A stretch of 45,399 bases of DNA from CALAZP01 sp964410725 (GCA_964410725.1 CAYPID010000018.1:1-45399), one strand, 5' to 3'. Positions 18,814-27,069 are shown, counted from the first letter of the stretch. Program-made: numbers and translations. The notes: a model not told the origin generated them from the letters alone.

Positions 18814-19395
18814 TTACTGGACCTTTTTAATACTGAAAGTTTTTCTGTGATGTACAGAAATTCCATGTTTCGTTATCGCATTTCTGTGGGTTGAAGTAGG
18901 ATAACCCTTATTGGATTTCCATTGATATTCCGGATAGGAATCGCTTAAATCTGTCATGTAAGCATCTCGAAAAGTTTTAGCCAAAATTGAAGCTGCAGCA
19001 ATTGCCTTGAACTTACCATCGCCTTTGACAAAACAATGGTGAGGCAGGTTTTGGTAGGGAATAAAGAAATTACCATCCACTAAAATTCGATTTGGCCTTA
19101 TTTTTAAAGCATCTAAAGCTAAGTGCATAGCCTTGATAGACGCTTTTAGAATATTAATTTCATCAATTTCTTCCGGAGAAACTATGCCAATACCCCAAGC
19201 CAAGGCCTCCTCTGTTATTTTTTTCCGAAGGAAAATCCTGTCCTTTTCCTTTACTTTTTTTGAATCATTCAATAGCGGGTGGTCAAAATCGTGGGTTAAA
19301 ATTACAGCTGCAGCTACAACTGGACCAGCCAGACATCCCCGACCAGCCTCGTCACAACCTGCCTCCAATCCTTCCCCCTTGAAACAACTCAACAT
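18814..19395 (-). CDS. rnhB: ribonuclease HII
   Basis: Cuts the RNA strand of RNA-DNA hybrids, including single ribonucleotides in DNA. The 193 residues hold the family core CDEAGRGCLAGPVVAAAV (catalytic Asp-Glu near 16-17), the LNDSKKVKEKDR segment, ILVDGN (third acidic ligand), GDGKFKAIAAASILAKTFRD (fourth), and the GYPTSTH motif. Length is normal. The gene is monocistronic, between a convergent MBL gene and a divergent RND gene (39 bp between start codons). Confidence 0.95.
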   Translation of the reverse strand: MLSCFKGEGLEAGCDEAGRGCLAGPVVAAAVILTHDFDHPLLNDSKKVKEKDRIFLRKKITEEALAWGIGIVSPEEIDEINILKASIKAMHLALDALKIRPNRILVDGNFFIPYQNLPHHCFVKGDGKFKAIAAASILAKTFRDAYMTDLSDSYPEYQWKSNKGYPTSTHRNAITKHGISVHHRKTFSIKKVQ

Positions 19396-19434
19396 TATTG
19401 AAATACTTTGGTTAATGGTTGCAAATACATACCA

Positions 19435-21702
19435 ATGATCCTTAAATATAGAAAAGGAATTTTTTTTGTTTTTGCTTTATGGTCAGTAATCAGTATTTAT
19501 TTTTTATTTCAACTTAAGTTTACCTTTGACTTCGAACAATTTTTTCCGGAAGGTGACAGCGATTTAGCCTTCTTCCAAGAATTTGTAGAAGATTTCGAAA
19601 CGGATGACAATTTCCTGCTAATTGCAGTCCAAAAAGAATCGGGAATTTTCGACTCTACCTTTCTCAACAAATTTCATGACTTCTCGCTTCAAACCAGAAA
19701 TTTACCGCACGTCACGCAAAGTCGTTCATTGACCCAACTCCGCTACCCCATTAAAACGCCTTTTGCCATAACTTCCATTCCGGTAATTCATATCAATCAA
19801 CCTAATAAATATACTACTGATAGTATCAATGTTTTGAATGATCCCCGTTTCGTATACAATTTAGTAGACGAAAAAGGCCAATACTTAGTGGTTTTTCTCC
19901 GCTTAATAGACGGTATTCAATTAGATCAGGCAAGAGCCCTAATGAGTGCGCTCAATGATTTAATTCAACCTTATAAATTTGATCAATACCACTACTTGGG
20001 TAGGCCTTATTTTCAGCAGGAATTGGTGGATATGCAAAAAAGGGAGATTACCTTTTCCGCCATTGTCTCTGGGATTTTGGTAACTATTGTGATGTGGCTC
20101 ATCTACAGGCGGCCTATTGGTATTCTTATATCCTTGGTTTCAATAGCCATAGGTATGCTTTTATTCATGGGGGTTCTGGGCGCTTTGGGAAGACCCCTGA
20201 ATGCCATGGCTGCCTTGTATCCAGTATTAATGATTATTGTAGGCACCTCTGATGTTATCCATATTATGTCTAAATATATCGCGGAATTGCGAAAGGGGAA
20301 GACTCGGGCAGATGCCATCCGTACCACCACTAAAGAAATTGGTTTAGCTACTTTATTAACTTCCACGACCACTGCCATTGGGTTTGCTTCTTTGCTGACT
20401 GCGAGAATTGCCCCTGTTAGAGATTTTGGTATCAACGCTGCTATTGGAGTGGTGGTGGCCTATATTACCGTGATATTCTTTACAACAGCCTGGTTATCTT
20501 TTTATGGCGAAAAAGATATCGTAAAAACTTCATCCGGCAAACTATTTTGGGAAAGTTGGCTCGCTAAGTTCAATTCATTTACTGCTCAAAATCCCAAAAC
20601 CATTGTGGCAGGTTCGATAATAGCCGTATTAATATGCGCCCTAGGGATCTTTAAAATTAGTACCAATTATAATATTATCAACAATTTCCCGAAGGGGAAA
20701 AAAATTACAAAAGATTTTCTGGTTTTTGAAGAGAACCTAACTAGTTTTAGACCTTTTGAAATTGCAGTCACCACTCAAGACCCATTCAAAGCAACGGATT
20801 ATGAAGTACTTTCAGAAATAGATAAGGTGGAAAAAAAACTGGGGGAATTCCGTGAAATTCAAGCTGTCAATTCCATAACTACTGTTTACAAAAGTATCAA
20901 CCGTATGTATCACGGTAATCAGGGTGCCTACTATACTTTTCCAGACGACGCTGGACAATTCGTAAAATACCAAAAGGTAGTTGATCAATTTCCCTATCAA
21001 GAGGCGAAAGTTTTAGTAAACCAAGAGGGGAATAAGGCCAGAATTAGTGCCAGAATTAAAGATATTGGTGCGGACCATATCAAAACTATTTCGGATTCCT
21101 TACAAGCTTGGATTAATCTACACACCAATCCAGATGTAGCGACTTTTCGGCAAACTGGCACTGGTTTGATTATTGATAAAAACGCGGAATATGTCCGCAA
21201 AAATCTTATTGAGGGATTGGGATTGGCCGTTTTAATCGTTGGGATACTAATGGCTTTGCTTTTTAAAAATTGGAAAATGCTGCTCATTTCCTTGGTCCCA
21301 AATATATTTCCGCTTTTGGTAGCTGGGGCACTTCTTGGATACCTTGGAATCGACCTGGAAGCAGGTGTGTCCATCGTTTTTGCCGTTATTTTTGGCATTG
21401 CAGTAGATGATACCATCCATTTTTTGAGCAAATACAAATTAGCCCTTCAAAAGGGCCTCAACACAGATGAAGCACTGGAGGTAACATTTGCAGAAACGGG
21501 CAAAGCCATCTGCCTTACCTCAATTATCCTATTCTTTGGCTTCCTCATTATGCTGTTTTCCATTCACCCTCCCAGCGTAACCATAGGTCTACTGATAAGC
21601 ATCACCTTGCTAAGCGCTTTATTTAGCGATTTACTCTTAATTCCTGTAATGATCAGATGGCTAATTCCTCAAAAATCTCGTCCATCTCATCAAAAGACTT
21701 AA
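19435..21702 (+). CDS. RND/MMPL-family transporter
   Basis: A 755-residue inner-membrane exporter of the RND superfamily, closer to the MMPL/HAE3 type than to AcrB because it is short and stands alone. One N-terminal helix is followed by a periplasmic domain (about 35-200), five helices (205-365), a second periplasmic domain (400-600) and five more helices (605-745). The helix-4 signatures VGTSDVIHIMSKY and GIAVDDTIHFLSKY carry the proton-relay acidic residues. The ATG at 19435 was chosen over an upstream TTG. No membrane fusion protein or TolC gene is adjacent; the cargo may be a lipid or hydrophobic compound. Its end overlaps the opposite TrpF-like gene by 50 bp. Confidence 0.85.
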   Translation: MILKYRKGIFFVFALWSVISIYFLFQLKFTFDFEQFFPEGDSDLAFFQEFVEDFETDDNFLLIAVQKESGIFDSTFLNKFHDFSLQTRNLPHVTQSRSLTQLRYPIKTPFAITSIPVIHINQPNKYTTDSINVLNDPRFVYNLVDEKGQYLVVFLRLIDGIQLDQARALMSALNDLIQPYKFDQYHYLGRPYFQQELVDMQKREITFSAIVSGILVTIVMWLIYRRPIGILISLVSIAIGMLLFMGVLGALGRPLNAMAALYPVLMIIVGTSDVIHIMSKYIAELRKGKTRADAIRTTTKEIGLATLLTSTTTAIGFASLLTARIAPVRDFGINAAIGVVVAYITVIFFTTAWLSFYGEKDIVKTSSGKLFWESWLAKFNSFTAQNPKTIVAGSIIAVLICALGIFKISTNYNIINNFPKGKKITKDFLVFEENLTSFRPFEIAVTTQDPFKATDYEVLSEIDKVEKKLGEFREIQAVNSITTVYKSINRMYHGNQGAYYTFPDDAGQFVKYQKVVDQFPYQEAKVLVNQEGNKARISARIKDIGADHIKTISDSLQAWINLHTNPDVATFRQTGTGLIIDKNAEYVRKNLIEGLGLAVLIVGILMALLFKNWKMLLISLVPNIFPLLVAGALLGYLGIDLEAGVSIVFAVIFGIAVDDTIHFLSKYKLALQKGLNTDEALEVTFAETGKAICLTSIILFFGFLIMLFSIHPPSVTIGLLISITLLSALFSDLLLIPVMIRWLIPQKSRPSHQKT

Positions 21703-22279
21703 AGCCAACCTTTTCCTCGTTACTTCCCCTTAATGCAATACCATAAGGGGAAACCTCTTGAAGGAAGGCAGGCAGTAGCCTAGATGGAGCATTCCACTCA
21801 TAAAGCACTGGATAATTTATACTAATAGCCTTTAAGTCATGGTTATTCAAATTATTCTGAGTCAATTCCACCAAAAAACAATCCGCAACTGACTCAAATT
21901 TCTTAAAAGAATCATTTAAAATCTGCGGTTCCTTAAGATTGAAGATGCTCACTTGAACAATAATAAAAAGTCCCTTAGGAAGGTGCGGTATATCCCCTTC
22001 GGGAAAAGAATCATTAATCTGAATTCCATCTAAACCCACCTCATTTACCCAGTGAAGAATTTCGGGAATCTCTTGTCGTCCAAATTCTCCAATCAAACTC
22101 ACCCCATCAATCCATTCCTTAATCGCCATGACCCTAAAAATATCTTGCTCAAAATTACCCTCAACTTCCGTATTAAAGCCCATCCACTTTACCCCCTGGG
22201 CAGCAAAATACCTCGCATCTGTCAAATGCGTTATCCCGGAAGCTTTCACTCCTATAAAATCATTCTTGTATTTTGACAT
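21653..22279 (-). CDS. TrpF-like protein with altered catalytic residues
   Basis: A 208-residue TIM-barrel-like protein that resembles phosphoribosylanthranilate isomerase. Visible matches are VKASGITHLTDARYFAAQG for the family KxCGIT...A start, GLDGIQI for the GVQLHG strand, and the final ALRGSNEEKVGFKSFDEMDEIF for the phosphate-binding VSSGVE...PG end. The catalytic Cys is Ser14 here, and the usual catalytic Asp position reads Glu (FLVELT). No other trp biosynthesis gene neighbours it. It may be a pseudoenzyme or have a new substrate. The last 50 bp overlap the convergent RND gene. Confidence 0.6.
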   Translation of the reverse strand: MSKYKNDFIGVKASGITHLTDARYFAAQGVKWMGFNTEVEGNFEQDIFRVMAIKEWIDGVSLIGEFGRQEIPEILHWVNEVGLDGIQINDSFPEGDIPHLPKGLFIIVQVSIFNLKEPQILNDSFKKFESVADCFLVELTQNNLNNHDLKAISINYPVLYEWNAPSRLLPAFLQEVSPYGIALRGSNEEKVGFKSFDEMDEIFEELAI

Positions 22280-22296
22280 GGCTTATTTTAATTTTG
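22266..22296 (+). promoter_or_regulatory. promoter of the DUF2147 gene
   Basis: TTG at 22266-22268 and TAATTTTG (22289-22296), separated by 20 bp, match the Bacteroidota -33/-7 pattern (TTG, TAnnTTTG). The ATG at 22317 lies 20 bp downstream. Confidence 0.55.
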
Positions 22297-22316
22297 AACA
22301 ACTAAAACTATAAAAA

Positions 22317-22745
22317 ATGAAGCGCTATTTCACAGTTATCCTCTTCCAATTATTGGGAATATGGACTTTTGGACAAAATTCCCCTGAAGGAATCTGGAAA
22401 ACCATAGACGATGAAACCGGAGAGGCCAAATCCTACGTAGAAATATACCAAGCCGGTTCAGAATATCACGGAAAAGTGGTCGAACTTCTTATCAATGAAG
22501 ATGACCTTATTTGTGATCTATGTTCCGGTAAAAGAAAAAATAAACCCGTCTTGGGAATGAATGTTATTGAAGGACTTAAAAAGCATAAAGATTACTGGAA
22601 AGATGGAATTATTGTAGATCCTAAAAACGGGAACGAATACGGATGCTCAGTTTGGTACGAATCTAATGATCCCACCATTCTTAAAGTCAGAGGTAAACAT
22701 TGGACGGGGTTGTTTAGGACACAAACCTGGTACAGGGTGGAATAA
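22317..22745 (+). CDS. DUF2147 secreted protein
   Basis: A 142-residue exported protein with a signal peptide (cleavage near FGQ/NS) and the DUF2147 pattern. That pattern includes GIWKTIDDETGEAKSYVEIY, a paired-Cys loop DLICDLCSGKRKN, the segment GMNVIEGL...YWKDGIIVDPKNGNEY, and a C-terminal KVRG...WYRV strand. The fold is a small lipocalin-like beta-barrel of unknown function. It is preceded by a good promoter and stands alone. Confidence 0.85.
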   Translation: MKRYFTVILFQLLGIWTFGQNSPEGIWKTIDDETGEAKSYVEIYQAGSEYHGKVVELLINEDDLICDLCSGKRKNKPVLGMNVIEGLKKHKDYWKDGIIVDPKNGNEYGCSVWYESNDPTILKVRGKHWTGLFRTQTWYRVE

Positions 22746-22799
22746 AATTATTAAACGGTACCAAAATAAAAGGATGCGGACAATAAATTAAACCATAAA

Positions 22800-22829
22800 C
22801 TGTTAATAAATGGTATCAGTAATTAACAG
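22800..22829. repeat. inverted repeat before the small conserved gene
   Basis: CTGTTAAT (22800-22807) and ATTAACAG (22822-22829) are perfect 8-bp arms 14 bp apart, ending 13 bp before the ATG at 22843 and followed by a run of nine A. The arm spacing equals that of the dyad before the sigma gene. It could be an operator or a leader hairpin. Confidence 0.4.
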
Positions 22830-22842
22830 AAAAAAAAATTGT

Positions 22843-23052
22843 ATGACGCAAACTTTTACCCTAAATGATTTAATTCGTGGTCTTTACAATGAAATAGACC
22901 AAAATACTTTGGAAAGAAGTATTCAGGAGGAACTTCTTATGTTAAAAGAAATCAAAGCACTAAAAGAAAGTAAAAACAACCTTCCAAAAGTGCTTTTCAG
23001 GCCCAAAAAAGCCATCATTGAAAAAATCTTACAAGCTGCCAAACACCCTTAA
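22843..23052 (+). CDS. small conserved Bacteroidota protein
   Basis: A 69-residue protein from the ATG at 22843; an upstream start at 22810 would add an 11-residue basic tail. The N-terminus TFTLNDLIRGLYNEID is a pattern I know from short, mostly helical Bacteroidota proteins of unknown function. The middle is acidic and helical (LERSIQEELLMLKEIKAL) and the tail is basic. No membrane segment or enzyme motif is visible. It lies just upstream of recA, but recA has its own promoter. Function unknown; a small adaptor or anti-sigma-like role is only a guess. Confidence 0.65.
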   Translation: MTQTFTLNDLIRGLYNEIDQNTLERSIQEELLMLKEIKALKESKNNLPKVLFRPKKAIIEKILQAAKHP

Positions 23053-23056
23053 AGTA

Positions 23057-23087
23057 TTGCTTTATTAAAACAATTTATTTATTTTTG
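23057..23087 (+). promoter_or_regulatory. recA promoter
   Basis: TTG (23057-23059), 20 bp, then TATTTTTG (23080-23087): a full match to the Bacteroidota housekeeping pattern. The recA ATG is 43 bp downstream. I see no LexA-type palindrome over it, so SOS control is not supported by the sequence. Confidence 0.65.
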
Positions 23088-23130
23088 CCTCGCGCTCAAA
23101 ATTTTGTTTTAAAAACCAAAATCAACGTCA

Positions 23131-24195
23131 ATGTCACAGCAAGAAAAAGAAGGTAAGCTAAAAAGCTTACAGCTTACCATGGATAGGCTTGAAAAAGCCT
23201 ATGGGAAAGGGATTATTATGCGGTTAGGTGATGAGCAGATAGTGGAAGCCGAAGTTATTCCTACTGGATCACTCAGCTTAGACTTAGCATTGGGAGTCAA
23301 TGGCTTTCCTAAAGGAAGAGTGATAGAAATATACGGTCCTGAATCATCAGGAAAAACTACTCTAGCTATTCATGCAATTGCTGAGTGTCAAAAATCAGGT
23401 GGAATTGCAGCTTTCATAGATGCAGAACACGCTTTCGATAGAGTATATGCCAAAGGATTAGGCGTTGATACAGAAAACCTCTTGATTTCTCAACCAGATA
23501 ATGGAGAGCAAGCATTAGAAATTGCGGAGAATTTAATTCGATCTGGTGCTATCGATATTTTGGTTGTGGATTCTGTTGCAGCGCTTGTTCCCAAAAGTGA
23601 AATAGAAGGGGAGATGGGTGATTCCAAAATGGGATTACAAGCCCGATTAATGTCTCAGGCAATGCGTAAACTAACAGGGACTATTGGAAGAACTGGATGC
23701 TGTTGTATTTTCATTAATCAGCTCAGAGAAAAGATTGGGGTAATGTTCGGCAACCCTGAAACTACCACTGGGGGAAACGCCCTCAAATTCTACGCCTCGA
23801 TGCGATTGGATATCAGAAAAAACGGATCTGGGATAAAAGATAAAGAAGGAAATATCATGGGGAACCATGTTAAGGTTAAAGTCGTAAAAAATAAGTTAGC
23901 CCCACCTTTTAGAGTGGCAGAATTCGATATTATGTTTGGAGAGGGCATCTCCAAAACTGGTGAGATTGTGGACATAGGATCAGACCTGGATATTCTTCAA
24001 AAAAGTGGTGCTTGGTATAGTTACGAGGGAACAAAAATTGCACAGGGTAGAGAAGCGGCAAAGCAATTTTTACACGACAATCCGGAAGTGGCCAAAGAAA
24101 TTGAAGAAAAAATTAAAGCCAAAATCAAAGGAACTCCAATAGAGACCAAAGAAAAATCTAAAAAAGAAAATAAAGAACCAAAAGCGGAGGATTAG
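23131..24195 (+). CDS. recA: recombinase RecA
   Basis: The strand-exchange ATPase for homologous recombination. Walker A GPESSGKT lies at 69-76. Walker B ILVVDSVAALVP, loop L1 (EGEMGDSKMGLQARLMSQAMRK), the INQLREKIGVMFGNPETTTGG loop L2 region and the C-terminal domain follow. The tail after residue 325 is Lys/Glu-rich and low in complexity, ending KKENKEPKAED. Length (354) is typical. Its stop overlaps the convergent prfA stop by four bases (TTAG). Confidence 0.98.
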   Translation: MSQQEKEGKLKSLQLTMDRLEKAYGKGIIMRLGDEQIVEAEVIPTGSLSLDLALGVNGFPKGRVIEIYGPESSGKTTLAIHAIAECQKSGGIAAFIDAEHAFDRVYAKGLGVDTENLLISQPDNGEQALEIAENLIRSGAIDILVVDSVAALVPKSEIEGEMGDSKMGLQARLMSQAMRKLTGTIGRTGCCCIFINQLREKIGVMFGNPETTTGGNALKFYASMRLDIRKNGSGIKDKEGNIMGNHVKVKVVKNKLAPPFRVAEFDIMFGEGISKTGEIVDIGSDLDILQKSGAWYSYEGTKIAQGREAAKQFLHDNPEVAKEIEEKIKAKIKGTPIETKEKSKKENKEPKAED

Positions 24196-25256
24196 TCCCC
24201 CGCTTTCATCTTTTCCGAATTTTCAGCGACTCTTAAGGCTTCAATGATTTCATCCAAAGATCCTTCAATAACCTTATCTAGGTTATATAATGTCAGGTTG
24301 ATTCGATGATCAGTGACCCGATTTTGAGGATAGTTGTACGTTCTTATCTTATCAGATCGGTCACCGGAGCCAACTAAAGACCTTCTAATAGCTGCTTGTT
24401 CAGAATCGTGCTGGTTTTTCTGGTGATCGAATATTTTTTGATACAACCTTTGCAGCGCAATTTCCCGGTTCTTAATCTGACTTCTTCCATCTTGACTTTC
24501 TGCCACAATTCCTGTGGGGATATGCGTAAATCGGACACCGGATTCTGTTTTATTAACGTGCTGCCCACCTGCACCACTTGATCTGAATGTGTCTACCTTC
24601 AGATCAGCTTTATTAATATCCACATCCTCCATCTCTAGTTTTGGCATGACTACAACAGTTGCCGCTGAAGTATGAACTCTTCCCTGTGATTCCGTTTTTG
24701 GCACCCTCTGCACTCTATGGGCACCCGATTCAAATTTTAATACCCCATATACATCATCTCCCGTTACTTCTAACACAATTTTACTATATCCTCCTACCGT
24801 TCCTTCATTCACAGAAATAACCTCCGTTTTGAACCCCTTTTCCTCAAAAAATTTTGTATACATTCTATATAGATCTCCAGCGAAGATAGCTGCCTCATCC
24901 CCACCTGTCCCAGCTCTAATTTCGAAGATAACATCCTTGCTATCTTCTGGGTCTTTAGGGATCAACATGATCTTTATTTCCTCTTCCATCTGTTCTCTCC
25001 TTGGAAGTAATTCCTGCAATTCCATCTCCGCCATTTCCTTCATATCAGCATCCTTCTCCCCAAGCATCTCTCTAGCAGTATTAATATTGCCTAACAACTC
25101 TTTATAGCTTTTGTACACCGTAACCAAATCCTGTAAATCTTTATACTCCTTATTAACCTTCCTGAATTTTTCCATATCCCCTACTAATTCCGGGTCTGAT
25201 AGCCTTTCCTCCAAATAATGGAATCTTTCATAAATAGCCTCTAACTTATCCAGCAT
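24192..25256 (-). CDS. prfA: peptide chain release factor 1
   Basis: Ends translation at UAA and UAG. The 354 residues carry the catalytic GGQ loop (RSSGAGGQHVNKTESGVR, near 225-242), the GTGGDEAAIFAGDL core and the IKNREIALQRLYQKI helix. The class is RF1, not RF2: the anticodon-loop region reads as a PxT type (VPKTESQGR) and no SPF tripeptide or frameshift site is present. A -7 box (TATTTTTG, minus strand, 25285-25292) precedes the ATG by about 28 bp. Confidence 0.95.
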   Translation of the reverse strand: MLDKLEAIYERFHYLEERLSDPELVGDMEKFRKVNKEYKDLQDLVTVYKSYKELLGNINTAREMLGEKDADMKEMAEMELQELLPRREQMEEEIKIMLIPKDPEDSKDVIFEIRAGTGGDEAAIFAGDLYRMYTKFFEEKGFKTEVISVNEGTVGGYSKIVLEVTGDDVYGVLKFESGAHRVQRVPKTESQGRVHTSAATVVVMPKLEMEDVDINKADLKVDTFRSSGAGGQHVNKTESGVRFTHIPTGIVAESQDGRSQIKNREIALQRLYQKIFDHQKNQHDSEQAAIRRSLVGSGDRSDKIRTYNYPQNRVTDHRINLTLYNLDKVIEGSLDEIIEALRVAENSEKMKAGD

Positions 25257-25284
25257 AATTGAAATACCTTTTGTGTTTAAAAAG

Positions 25285-25292
25285 CAAAAATA
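25285..25292 (-). promoter_or_regulatory. -7 box of prfA
   Basis: On the minus strand TATTTTTG matches TAnnTTTG and is identical to the recA -7 box. It lies 28 bp before the prfA ATG. No clear -33 TTG is seen. Confidence 0.4.
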
Positions 25293-25418
25293 ACCAAATG
25301 AGTCCTATTTATTTTCTTTAGTTATCCGACCAACAGATTGGGAAAAATAATATGTTAAAAAATAACCTAATTCAAAAATTGATATTATAAATATTTGTTA
25401 TATTGCAACCGTGTTATG

Positions 25419-25437
25419 GATTTGATTAATTCAAATC
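25419..25437 (+). repeat. hairpin in the tsaB leader
   Basis: GATTTGA (25419-25425) and TCAAATC (25431-25437) form a perfect 7-bp stem with a 5-nt loop, 25 bp before the tsaB ATG. A related stem (TGATTTGCC/GGCAAATCA) lies downstream of tsaB. The remaining bases of 25257-25418 show no gene. Confidence 0.4.
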
Positions 25438-25462
25438 TAAAGCATAGAGCTATCTACAAAAC

Positions 25463-26149
25463 ATGAAATCTATAATCCTTAACATCGAGACATCGACGGA
25501 GGTATGCTCCGTATGTTTGTCCTCCCAAAAACTTATCTTATCTGAACGTAGTGTGTTCGACACTATGTCCCATTCCTCTATTTTAAGTAAGTTAATCAAA
25601 GATGTTCTACGCGAAGCTTCCTTAAACATTGCTGACCTAGATGGCGTCTCTGTAAGTAAAGGTCCTGGTTCTTATACAGGCCTACGGGTGGGGGCTTCTG
25701 TTGCTAAAGGCATTTGTTATGCCGCTGATTGCCCACTAATAGAAATAAATACCCTACAAGCACTAGCCTGTTCAGCTTATCGGCAATTAAAAACTGAAGG
25801 GCTGTACATTCCTATGATAGATGCCAGAAGAAAGGAAGTCTATCTATCTGTATTTAAAAACGATGAAGAGCTACATGGTCCAAAGGCCCTAGTTATTCAC
25901 TTAGACTATTTCAAAAGTCTTACCGAAGAAAATCTACCATTAATAATTACGGGTAATGGAGCCGATAAGGCCTGGGAGATGTTGCATTCAGAATTGAATT
26001 TAATTCATTACCCAGCTAAGTGCAATGCGGCTATTTTAGCCCCCTTAGCTTTCGAAGCCCTGGAAAGAAACGACTTCACCAATATCGCTCAATTTTCACC
26101 TTTTTACCTCAAACCACCCAATATAACTTATGCAAAAAACAAAATTTAA
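25463..26149 (+). CDS. tsaB: tRNA t6A biosynthesis protein TsaB
   Basis: A 228-residue partner of TsaD in forming N6-threonylcarbamoyladenosine at A37 of ANN-decoding tRNAs. The ASKHA fold shows the phosphate-1-like start ILNIETSTEVCSVCL and the family signature SVSKGPGSYTGLRVGASVAKG (near 64-84), then the MIDARRKEVYLSVF segment. TsaB lacks the metal ligands of TsaD, as expected. It appears monocistronic: 151 bp with a hairpin separate it from the next gene. Confidence 0.93.
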   Translation: MKSIILNIETSTEVCSVCLSSQKLILSERSVFDTMSHSSILSKLIKDVLREASLNIADLDGVSVSKGPGSYTGLRVGASVAKGICYAADCPLIEINTLQALACSAYRQLKTEGLYIPMIDARRKEVYLSVFKNDEELHGPKALVIHLDYFKSLTEENLPLIITGNGADKAWEMLHSELNLIHYPAKCNAAILAPLAFEALERNDFTNIAQFSPFYLKPPNITYAKNKI

Positions 26150-26195
26150 ACTATAAAAAAGAAGGGCTAATACCCATTATACTTAGTATGACGAC

Positions 26196-26230
26196 TGATT
26201 TGCCTTACGGCAAATCATATTACATGTTTT
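26196..26230 (+). terminator. hairpin after tsaB, possible terminator
   Basis: A perfect 9-bp stem (TGATTTGCC at 26196-26204, GGCAAATCA at 26209-26217) with the loop TTAC. It is followed about 7 nt later by a run of T (26224-26233, interrupted by G). The gap before the T-run is longer than in a canonical intrinsic terminator. The whole spacer (26150-26300) may be a repeat-derived element. Confidence 0.4.
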
Positions 26231-26300
26231 TTTGGTACGATATTTGGAAAGGCTATCTACGAATCCAAATTACTAACATTTTAAAGAGCGAACGAGTAAA

Positions 26301-26639
26301 ATGAGAAAACAAAAAAGTGAAGTCATAACCCTCAAGAGAGGAGATGATGATATCAGACTAGACTACGCAGATCTTAGAAAAGCCGTTTTAGTATTAAGAG
26401 CGGTTAACCACAAATTAAGAGCAAGAATTATTGATTTGTTGGAAGAATTCGGAAGAATGACAGTCACTGATATCTATATCAAACTTCGCCTGGAACAATC
26501 TGTGGCATCCCAACACTTAGCCATCTTAAGAAGAGCTGGTGTAGTAGATACTGATCGCCAAGGAAAGTTCATTCACTACTCACTTGACAAAGACCGATTA
26601 GCACAAATTTCACGGCTGGCTGAAGAACTGGCTATGTAA
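26301..26639 (+). CDS. ArsR-type winged-helix regulator (first of a pair)
   Basis: A 112-residue HTH protein. After a charged N-terminal extension (1-25), the ArsR-like winged helix covers 30-100: LRAVNHKLRARIIDLLEE, then the recognition helix LEQSVASQHLAILRRAGVV, then the wing RQGKFIHYSLD. It has no Cys at all, so the thiol metal sites of classic ArsR/SmtB are absent. It is a tandem paralogue of the next gene. Ligand and targets are unknown; control of an adjacent gene or of itself is possible. Confidence 0.82.
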   Translation: MRKQKSEVITLKRGDDDIRLDYADLRKAVLVLRAVNHKLRARIIDLLEEFGRMTVTDIYIKLRLEQSVASQHLAILRRAGVVDTDRQGKFIHYSLDKDRLAQISRLAEELAM

Positions 26640-26702
26640 GAACCGATTTAATTTTTGTTTGATTTTAATGAATATCGTACCGTAAAGCCTCCCAAAATCA
26701 GC

Positions 26703-26718
26703 AACATTTTTTAATGTT
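26703..26718. promoter_or_regulatory. dyad upstream of the second ArsR gene
   Basis: AACATT (26703-26708) and AATGTT (26713-26718), 4 bp apart, form a symmetric site 25 bp before the ATG at 26744. AACATTTT also occurs at 26275-26282, before the first ArsR gene. This suits an autoregulatory operator but is short and AT-rich. Confidence 0.3.
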
Positions 26719-26743
26719 AAAAACTTTTGAAAACTAGACAGCT

Positions 26744-27055
26744 ATGAGAAAGGCACAAGTATCTCTGAACCAAGACCAGCTGCAGGTTTCCTCGGAAATC
26801 CTCAGAGCCATTGCACATCCTTTAAGATTGAAAATCTTAGAATTCATTGACGAAAATGAGAACATTAACGTCAACAAAATTTACAACAATCTTAATCTAG
26901 AGCAATCTATAACCTCTCAGCATTTAAAAATTTTAAGAAGTGCTGGACTGGTCATTACAGAGAGAGAGGGTAAGTACATCCACTATCGCATTGATTACCA
27001 AAAGCTAAGTAATGCAGTGGGTGCAATTGGAAATTTCCTAGAAACCGAAGCGTAA
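26744..27055 (+). CDS. ArsR-type winged-helix regulator (second of a pair)
   Basis: A 103-residue winged-helix protein. The core is LRAIAHPLRLKILEFIDEN, the recognition helix LEQSITSQHLKILRSAGLV, and the wing REGKYIHYRID. It is clearly related to the preceding gene over the HTH and wing, but is shorter at the N-terminus. It also has no Cys. It stands 104 bp downstream with its own dyad. The two could form homo- or heterodimers. It ends against lspA with a shared terminator. Confidence 0.83.
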   Translation: MRKAQVSLNQDQLQVSSEILRAIAHPLRLKILEFIDENENINVNKIYNNLNLEQSITSQHLKILRSAGLVITEREGKYIHYRIDYQKLSNAVGAIGNFLETEA

Positions 27056-27069
27056 AAATCCAATTTGGA

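Noticed and set aside
20997..21437. 146-residue antisense ORF in the RND gene
   Set aside because: A shadow frame; composition follows the complement of hydrophobic coding sequence.
23053..23130. LexA/SOS box at recA
   Set aside because: A normal promoter is visible, but no palindrome overlaps it.
26020..26304. 94-residue ORF over the tsaB end
   Set aside because: It overlaps tsaB in another frame and ends in the non-coding spacer; no start or protein features support it.
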